The position numbers and the translations under genes are program-made. Of a stretch of 64,000 nt of DNA, positions 58,263 through 64,000 are shown piece after piece. Source of the DNA: Streptomyces venezuelae (GTDB lineage Bacteria > Actinomycetota > Actinomycetes > Streptomycetales > Streptomycetaceae); NCBI RefSeq assembly GCF_008642335.1, contig NZ_CP029191.1, positions 7,936,001-8,000,000 of the forward strand. The letters run 5' to 3'. The notes beneath the pieces were generated by a model. That model worked only from the letters and a program-made list of their open reading frames with translations, was not told the DNA's origin and ran no database searches. Each line of letters starts with the position of its first letter. The stretch's first letter is position 1.

Positions 58263-58622
58263 ATGCCGGAGCGCACGGAAACCTCACCTGCACACCATGG
58301 GCACCAACGGAGTCCGGGCAGGGAGCAGTTGGAGACCGCCACGACCGTCTTCGCGCTGCTCGCCGACCCCACCCGGCTGCACCTGCTGTGGCTGCTGGCC
58401 GGGGGAGAGGCGGACGTGACCGAGCTGGCCTCCGAGAGCGAGGCGGCGCGGCCCGCCGTCAGCCAGCACCTGGCCAAGCTGCGGCTCGCGGGGCTGGTCC
58501 AGGCCCGCAAGGACGGGCGCCGGATGGTGTACTCGCTGCGCGACGGCCATCTGCGACGGCTGGTCACCGAGGCGCTCAGCCACGCCGACCACCAGGTCAC
58601 CGGAGCGCCCTGGCACGCGTGA
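58263..58622 (+). CDS. ArsR/SmtB family metalloregulator
   Basis: 119 residues. HTH: VFALLADPTRLHLLWLLAGGEADVTELASESEAARPAVSQHLAKLRLAGLVQARKDGRRMVYSLRDGHLRRLV. There is no ELCVC arsenic site; instead the C-terminal helix has HADHQVTGAPWH and the N-terminus HHGHQ, like the alpha-5 His sites of zinc/nickel/cobalt sensors (CzrA, NmtR). It precedes a His-tailed MFS exporter, with a 13-2-13 palindrome between the two genes. Confidence 0.9.
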   Translation: MPERTETSPAHHGHQRSPGREQLETATTVFALLADPTRLHLLWLLAGGEADVTELASESEAARPAVSQHLAKLRLAGLVQARKDGRRMVYSLRDGHLRRLVTEALSHADHQVTGAPWHA

Positions 58623-58634
58623 TGTCTTTCCCGC

Positions 58635-58662
58635 CGACGTGTGCGCATCTGCGCACACGTCG
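58635..58662. promoter_or_regulatory. ArsR-type 13-2-13 operator
   Basis: Arms CGACGTGTGCGCA and TGCGCACACGTCG flank TC, perfectly symmetric over 28 bp. ArsR/SmtB proteins bind 12-2-12 dyads. It lies 12 bp after the arsR stop and 45 bp before the exporter ATG, with a TACCGT -10-like element just downstream, so the exporter is probably repressed here. Confidence 0.8.
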
Positions 58663-58706
58663 TCTACCGTGAAGGTGTCCGGGCCGTCGACCCAGGGGGC
58701 ACCGTC

Positions 58707-60062
58707 ATGCGCTCAGTGCTGCGGAACCGCACCTATCGCCGCCTGTTCACCGCCCAAGTCGTCGCCCTCACGGGCACGGGACTCGCCACCGTGGCCCTGA
58801 GCCTCCTGGCGTACGACCTCGCCGGAGCGGACGCCTCCGCCGTCCTCGGCACCGCACTGGCGATCAAAATGGTGGCCTACGTGGGCCTCGCCCCGTTGAT
58901 CGGCGCCTTCGCCGACCGTGTGCCCCGCCGCGCCCTGCTGGTGTCGATGGACGGGATCCGCGCCGGCACCGCGCTCGTCCTGCCGTTCGTGAACCAGGTC
59001 TGGCAGGTGTACGTCCTCATCCTCCTGCTCCAGGCCGCGTCGGCCGCCTTCACCCCCACCTTCCAGGCGACCATCCCCGACGTCCTGCCCGCCGAGCGCG
59101 ACTACCTGCGCGCCCTGTCGCTCTCCCGGCTCGCGTACGAACTCGAGAGCCTGCTCAGCCCGGTCCTGGCCGCCGCCCTGCTCGCAACGGTCACGTACAG
59201 CTGGCTGTTCGCCGGTACGGCCCTCGGCTTCCTCGCGTCGGCGGCCCTGGTCGTGTCGGTCGCACTGCCCGCGCCGCGCCCGGTCGAGCGCGCCGGCGGC
59301 GTCCCTGCACGGGCGACGTTCGGCGTTCGGCTCCACTGGGCCACGCCCCGGCTGCGCGCCCTGCTCGCGCTGGACCTCGTCGCCGCGGCCGCGGGAGCCA
59401 TGGTCATCGTCAACACGGTGGTGCTCGTCAGGGAGCACCTGCGGCTCGGAGCGGGCCACGTGTCGCTGGCCCTCGGCGCGTTCGGGGCCGGTTCGATGGT
59501 GGCGGCCCTGCTCATGCCGCGCGCACTGGAACGCTTCGGGGACCGCCGCGTCATGCTGCCCGCCGGGTTCCTCCTGGGCGCCGTCCTGACCTCGCTCACC
59601 CTCGGCCTCGCGCACGGCAGTCGGTCCTGGGGCGGGCTGCTGGCCGCGTGGGCGCTCCTCGGCGCGGGCTCGTCCATGGCCCTGACCCCGGCGGGCGGGT
59701 TGATCCGCCGCTCGGCCGCGCCCGCGGATCTGCCGGCCGCGTTCGCCGCCCAGTTCGCGCTCAGCCATGGCTGCTGGCTGCTCACGTACCCGCTCGCGGG
59801 GTGGCTGGCCGCCGTCGCGGGGATGACCGCGGCGGCGGCGACGCTCACCGGCCTGGCGCTCGTCGCGGCGACCGCCGCCGCGCTGCTCTGGCCGACCCAC
59901 GACCCGACCCGGCTGACTCACCACCACACCGCCCTGCCCGCCGACGACCCGCACCTCGCCGACGCGCACGCGGGCCCCCACGGCTGGCGGCACGCGCACG
60001 ACTACGTCATCGACGTCCGCCACCCGAAGTGGCCGACCCCGACCCACGCCGGTCCGTACTAG
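58707..60062 (+). CDS. MFS exporter with His-rich C-terminal tail, probable metal efflux
   Basis: 451 residues. MFS helices begin YRRLFTAQVVALTGTGLATVALSLLAYDLAG; motif A is FADRVPRRALLVS. The C-terminal 45 residues are cytosolic and His-rich (LTHHHTALPADDPHLADAHA, then GPHGWRHAHDY), a likely metal-binding tail as in NreB-type nickel exporters. ATG 58707 has AGGGGG about 8 bases upstream. Operon or divergon logic with the ArsR gene supports Ni/Co/Zn efflux. Its TAG stop lies in the left CTAG of the downstream element. Confidence 0.88.
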   Translation: MRSVLRNRTYRRLFTAQVVALTGTGLATVALSLLAYDLAGADASAVLGTALAIKMVAYVGLAPLIGAFADRVPRRALLVSMDGIRAGTALVLPFVNQVWQVYVLILLLQAASAAFTPTFQATIPDVLPAERDYLRALSLSRLAYELESLLSPVLAAALLATVTYSWLFAGTALGFLASAALVVSVALPAPRPVERAGGVPARATFGVRLHWATPRLRALLALDLVAAAAGAMVIVNTVVLVREHLRLGAGHVSLALGAFGAGSMVAALLMPRALERFGDRRVMLPAGFLLGAVLTSLTLGLAHGSRSWGGLLAAWALLGAGSSMALTPAGGLIRRSAAPADLPAAFAAQFALSHGCWLLTYPLAGWLAAVAGMTAAAATLTGLALVAATAAALLWPTHDPTRLTHHHTALPADDPHLADAHAGPHGWRHAHDYVIDVRHPKWPTPTHAGPY

Positions 60063-60145
60063 CGCCTGTGTCGGAAGTCCCGTCTGCCGGGCGTCACCGG
60101 GCCCGCCCTCCGGGCGGACGACGGGACTTCCGACACAGGCCCTAG
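60059..60145. mobile_element. 79-bp MITE-like inverted repeat with CTAG flanks
   Basis: Perfect 21-bp inverted termini start GCCTGTGTCGGAAGTCCCG (60064-60084 and 60120-60140). CTAG lies outside each end (60059-60062, 60142-60145), separated by one C. The first 9 bases, GCCTGTGTC, match the 6.3-kb element. The convergent neighbours take their TAG stops from the two CTAG copies. No coding capacity. May act as a bidirectional terminator; a simple terminator hairpin is the alternative. Confidence 0.6.
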
Positions 60146-62142
60146 CGCCCCACCTCGGACAGTCCCTCGCCGTCCGCGAGCCGTGCCCGTACGGTCACGC
60201 GGGCGTCCTCGGGAGCCCGGACGGCCAGGGTGCGGCCGCGCCGTTCCGTGTCGACGTCCCCGGTGACCGTGATCCGGGTGACGTCGCGGCTTCCGGCGGC
60301 GAGGAGATACCGGTGGCCTGAGCCGGCCGCCGTCCACCGCGTACTCGCCACGACATGCTGTCCGAAACGGCTGCAGGCGGCCGTCGAACGGGCCCGCCCC
60401 ACGACCTTCGCCGGGGCCGTCGCGGACTCGGCGGACGTACGGAACTGGAGCAGGACGCTTCCCGGCCCGCGCCAGGTCGAGGCGCGCGTGCACGACCACA
60501 CGGCCCGGCCGCCGCCCTCCGGCAGCTTCTGATCGGCGAAGTCCCACTGGTTGACGGCCCGCACGCCGCTCCCGCGCAGTTCGGAGAGGCGGCAGGCGCC
60601 GCGCGCCCAGCTCTGCAGCGCCGTGCCGCTGGTGGCCTCGCGCGGCTGGCGGGCCGGCGCGCCGGTGCCGGGCAGCGGCGTGTAGCTGAGGTGGGCGGGG
60701 GCGAGGTCGCCGAGGTCGGTGACGAGGAAGGCGTGCTTCTCCACGATGCGGGCGGACGAACGCAGTTGGAGCACGGGCAGGCTGTCGCAGGGGGCCGCGG
60801 CCGATGGTGCGTCGACGGCCGCGGTGAGGCCCTGGCCGGTCACGTCGAGAGGCCGACCGGGGGAGTTGGGGCGCAGCAGGTCGCGCGTTCGGGCCTCCGC
60901 GATCCACGGAGCGGTGAGGTAACGGATCTTGCCGTCCTTGCGGCTGACGGCGAGCGCCGCCGCCGTGGTCACGTCGGAGTCGTCGGCGCGCGAGAAGTCG
61001 AGGGACGCGGGCTCGGTCGGGGACGCCGGTTCCACGTAGCGCACGACACGCCTGCCGTCGTGGAACAGGACGACCGCCTCGCCGCCCACGACGTCGGCGT
61101 ACAGCAACTGGGTCGACCTGGGCGGGGGTTCGGTGGTCGTCGCTCGGGCGGCGCCGACGCGGGTGCCGGGTGGCGGGTCGGTCCAGGCGGCGAGGGCGCG
61201 GGTGAGCAGCTCGCGGTCGTCGGCGCGGGAGCCGCGGGCGGGCCAGGCGCTGAAGTCCACCCGGGAGGTGTCGGCCCACACACCGGGAGGAGTGCGGAGC
61301 AGCGCGTCGGCACTGATCGCGGGGCGCCCACCGGTCTGCCGTGCCGGCTTGTCGCCCGGGACCGGGACGGGCCCGATCGTCAGGAGCGCCGCGCAACTGA
61401 TCGCGGTGATGCCCGCCGCGCACCAGACGAGCCGGAAGCGGCGTCGGCGGCGGAGCAGGTCGGTGGGGCGGGTCTGCACCGAACAGGCGTCGAACTCCTG
61501 CGAGCGCAGCAGCTTGCCCGCCGCCTCGCCGACGGTCTCCTCGACGCGGCGTGCGGCGCGCAGCGCGGCCTCCGGGTCGGGCACGTCGGCGGCGGTGAGC
61601 AGGTCCACGACCTCAGGGTGGGGCAGGCGGTCCAGCCTGCACAGCACGAACGCGGCGCGGGCGGGCGCGGGAAGCTCGGAGAGGACCTGCGCGAGTGCGA
61701 TCTCCTCCGTGCCGCCCGCGCGCGGGAACAGCCGCAGCCCCCACACGACGGGGAGCGCCGGACGCAGTTGGCGGGGCGGCGGCAGCCGGTCCGGCCACCC
61801 GCGGGGCCGCCGCTCGTGGGCCAGCGCGGCGCACAGCACGCGCGCGGTCATGTATGCCGTCCCCGTCCTGGCGGGCTCGGCCTCCCGCGGCCCGCCCCCG
61901 TCCGCACTCCCGGTACGCGGCAACGGAACCCGTGCCGTCGCATGCCGCACCCGAAAGCCCGGCAGGGCGCGCTGTACCAGAGAATGCGCGGCAAGAACAC
62001 GCCGGTGCCGGCTGAGTCTGCCGGGCAGGGTGAGGTACGCGAGGCGTACGAGCCGGGTGTACTGGTCGACGATGACGGCCTCGGCATGGTCGAGGGCCAC
62101 GGGCTCGAACGCCTTGGCCCGGCGCCGCTGCGATGTGCTCAT
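60142..62142 (-). CDS. sigma-70-like N-domain fused to membrane anchor and extracytoplasmic domain
   Basis: 666 residues. The first 220 look like a degenerate ECF sigma: AEAVIVDQYTRLVRLAYLTLPGRLSRHRRVLAAHSLVQRAL (region 2-like) and LAQVLSELPAPARAAFVLCRLDRLPHPEVVDLLTAADVPDPEAALRAARRV (region 4-like). A single membrane helix at about 235-255 (FRLVWCAAGITAISCAALLTIGPV) follows an Arg-rich stop. Residues 260-666 are a beta-rich, presumably external domain with several Cys. Not a standard sigma or anti-sigma. Start ATG 62142. Confidence 0.75.
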   Translation of the reverse strand: MSTSQRRRAKAFEPVALDHAEAVIVDQYTRLVRLAYLTLPGRLSRHRRVLAAHSLVQRALPGFRVRHATARVPLPRTGSADGGGPREAEPARTGTAYMTARVLCAALAHERRPRGWPDRLPPPRQLRPALPVVWGLRLFPRAGGTEEIALAQVLSELPAPARAAFVLCRLDRLPHPEVVDLLTAADVPDPEAALRAARRVEETVGEAAGKLLRSQEFDACSVQTRPTDLLRRRRRFRLVWCAAGITAISCAALLTIGPVPVPGDKPARQTGGRPAISADALLRTPPGVWADTSRVDFSAWPARGSRADDRELLTRALAAWTDPPPGTRVGAARATTTEPPPRSTQLLYADVVGGEAVVLFHDGRRVVRYVEPASPTEPASLDFSRADDSDVTTAAALAVSRKDGKIRYLTAPWIAEARTRDLLRPNSPGRPLDVTGQGLTAAVDAPSAAAPCDSLPVLQLRSSARIVEKHAFLVTDLGDLAPAHLSYTPLPGTGAPARQPREATSGTALQSWARGACRLSELRGSGVRAVNQWDFADQKLPEGGGRAVWSCTRASTWRGPGSVLLQFRTSAESATAPAKVVGRARSTAACSRFGQHVVASTRWTAAGSGHRYLLAAGSRDVTRITVTGDVDTERRGRTLAVRAPEDARVTVRARLADGEGLSEVGR

Positions 62143-62414
62143 CGATCGAGTGACCTTCCGAAGGCTGACGGTGTTACGTCCTGACCTCCGTCAAACGAGT
62201 GAATCGTGCGATGGTCACAGCCGGCCCTTGAGCAGGGAAGACATGCGCTGTTGCCGTTCGGTGACACCGGGGACACAGCTGTGACGTGGTGGAGGGCAAC
62301 GGCTTCGGGGGGTCGCGGGTCGTATGGAGCGTGGGATCAAGGGAGCGGTTTCTGATGACGCGCACGGGGTCCCGGACCAGCAGTACGCCGAACCACATCC
62401 GATGGGGGAACACG

Positions 62415-63026
62415 ATGGAGATGAACAAGCGCGTGAACAAGGGACTGCTCGCCGTGGGAGCCGCGCTGGCCGCCGCCGGCGTCGCCGCGAGCACCGTGCC
62501 GGCCGCCGCGGCCGGCACCCCCCGCTTCCTGTCGCCGAGCGAACTGCCGCCGCACGCCTCGTCCTCCTGGACGGCCGGGCCGGTCACGGCGGGTCAGCCC
62601 GACCCGCTGCCGATGTGCGTCGGCGAGGCCCTGCCGTCGATCTCGGTGCACCGCAGCTACCACACCGACCTCGACACGACCGCTCTCCAGGTGACCGTCG
62701 TCGAGCGCAGCGAGCAGCGCGCCAAGGACTTCGCCGCCCTGCTGAGGAAGAACCTCGACGGGTGCGCGGAGTCGGTGATGAAGCAGTACCCGGACGTCAC
62801 CGCGGAGCAGAAGTACTACGGAAAGGTGGACGTCGAAGAAGGCGCCCACGTCTACGGCGTCCACACCACCGCCACGTGGGGCGCCTCCGACATCAACATG
62901 TTCTCGGTGGGCCGCGACGGCAACACGGTGACGCTCGTGAGGTGGGGGCAGATGGGCGACTTCGCGAACGCTCAGGCGGCCGACTTCAAGAAGACGACCG
63001 CCACCGCCGTGAACAAGCTCTACTGA
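62415..63026 (+). CDS. secreted protein, unknown function
   Basis: 203 residues. Signal peptide MEMNKRVNKGLLAVGAALAA with cleavage near AAAAG. The mature domain has two Cys (LPMCVGEALPS and LDGCAESVMKQYP) that could form a disulfide, and alternating strands (ALQVTVVERSEQRAKDFAALLRKN), recalling the PknH-type sensor domains of actinobacteria. ATG 62415 has GGGGGA 6 bases upstream. Divergent from the sigma-like fusion gene. The 272-bp gap between them (62143-62414) shows no other gene. Confidence 0.78.
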   Translation: MEMNKRVNKGLLAVGAALAAAGVAASTVPAAAAGTPRFLSPSELPPHASSSWTAGPVTAGQPDPLPMCVGEALPSISVHRSYHTDLDTTALQVTVVERSEQRAKDFAALLRKNLDGCAESVMKQYPDVTAEQKYYGKVDVEEGAHVYGVHTTATWGASDINMFSVGRDGNTVTLVRWGQMGDFANAQAADFKKTTATAVNKLY

Positions 63027-63128
63027 TCCGACCTCGGCTTTCCCGCCGCGGGGTGGGAGAATCGGCCGACCGGGGAGAAGCCGGGGGCCGGAGTGGCGCC
63101 CGGCACCCCGTGGTGGGGAGGAACGACG

Positions 63129-63539
63129 GTGGTGGAGTGGCGGTACATCGCCAAGGGCGCAAGAGCCGTCCCTGAACCCATGGCGACGCCGTTCGTCTGG
63201 ACGACGGCCTGTTCGGGCTCCCTCGTGCTGGTCATCGCGTTCGACCTGCTCGGCGCGCTCGACCGCACGGGCCTCGCGCTCGCGGCGCTCTCCGTACTGG
63301 CAGCACTCGTCGGCACGCTCGGCCGGTTCGTCGCGGCGCCCGGCACCGCCCTGCTCTGCTGGGCCCTGCTGAACGTCTTCGCCGCCCACCCCACCGGGGA
63401 ACTCTCCTGGGCAGGGCACCGGGACCCCGGCTGGGTGGCGTGCCTGCTGGCCGCCGCCCTCGTCGGAACGGCGGTGGCCCGGGTGCGGTACGCCCGGGCC
63501 GCGTACCGCCGCATCACCCCGTTCGACGGCGCCGCCTGA
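63129..63539 (+). CDS. small four-helix membrane protein
   Basis: 136 residues. After a cytosolic start (VVEWRYIAKGARAVPEP) four hydrophobic segments are visible: WTTACSGSLVLVIAFDLLGAL, LALAALSVLAALVGTLGRFV, ALLCWALLNVFAA and VACLLAAALVGTAVARV. Start GTG 63129 (a second GTG follows) has GGGAGG 8 bases upstream; an ATG at 63093 in frame is less likely. No known family. Confidence 0.72.
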   Translation: MVEWRYIAKGARAVPEPMATPFVWTTACSGSLVLVIAFDLLGALDRTGLALAALSVLAALVGTLGRFVAAPGTALLCWALLNVFAAHPTGELSWAGHRDPGWVACLLAAALVGTAVARVRYARAAYRRITPFDGAA

Positions 63540-63616
63540 CCACGCGTACATCCCTCTCGTACACCCCTCTCGTACGTCCTCGTCCGCCACCGGACCGGGT
63601 CTCGCGCACCCGTCTT

Positions 63617-64000
<384 letters not shown>

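Overview
This window is from a high-GC actinomycete, almost certainly a Streptomyces chromosome. Third codon positions are nearly all G or C. The families are typical of the genus: a SARP-type giant regulator, a SigF-like sigma factor, an AA10 chitin-type LPMO behind a DasR-like site, an M64 peptidase, VOC and FUSC proteins, and regulators of the PadR, LacI, TetR, MarR, ArsR, Lrp and LysR families. Overlapping ATGA/GTGA gene junctions and possible leaderless promoters also fit. There are no rRNA genes, tRNAs, CRISPR arrays or intact transposases.

Layout. 0-9.4 kb: partial M13 peptidase, alpha/beta hydrolase, VOC protein, SigF-like sigma factor, secreted metallophosphoesterase, FUSC exporter and peroxiredoxin. 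A MITE-like element lies between the metallophosphoesterase and FUSC genes. 9.4-13.8 kb: PadR regulator with a perfect operator and an acyl-CoA dehydrogenase, a lipoprotein, an SDR. 13.8-18.0 kb: a minus-strand operon for L-pipecolate/lysine breakdown (AmaA-like oxidase, HglS/DUF1338 2-oxoadipate decarboxylase, AmaB/ALDH7). 18.2-24.9 kb: esterase, PucR-like regulator, CPBP protease, XRE-TPR regulator, M64 peptidase, APH-like kinase. 25-30.6 kb: GCS2-type ligase, a decayed 2OG-Fe dioxygenase, and a LacI-controlled nucleoside hydrolase-MFS pair. 30.7-32.8 kb: LPMO, SMP-30 protein, Lrp regulator.

32.9-43.4 kb is the most interesting part. A SpoIIE phosphatase, a CarH-like B12-binding protein and a STAS protein form a translationally coupled operon that looks like a light- or B12-sensing partner switch. 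Convergent to it are four coupled genes: a BesD-like Fe/2OG dioxygenase with a hydroxylase-type HxD triad, an amino-acid permease, an unusual carbamoyltransferase and an SDR. This looks like a small uncharacterised amino-acid modification pathway. Next come a lysG/lysE pair and a short threonyl-tRNA synthetase without TGS and editing domains, preceded by a 17-codon leader with three consecutive Thr codons and a 15-bp hairpin: a candidate threonine attenuator.

43.6-54 kb: two small conserved genes, a 962-aa SARP/NB-ARC/TPR regulator, a methyltransferase pseudogene, and a coupled pair of an HTH protein and an HTH/zinc-finger protein whose C-terminal half resembles a family-B polymerase palm. 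A serine hydrolase, a FemAB-like/DegT aminotransferase pair and an SRPBCC protein follow. 54-64 kb: TetR gene with an operator over its -10; divergent marR/MFS pair separated by a 9-bp-periodic CATG array; O-methyltransferase with a TTA second codon; ArsR plus His-tailed MFS exporter with a 13-2-13 palindrome; a second MITE-like element; a sigma-like/membrane fusion protein; two small exported or membrane proteins; and the start of argG behind a promoter that appears to give leaderless mRNA.
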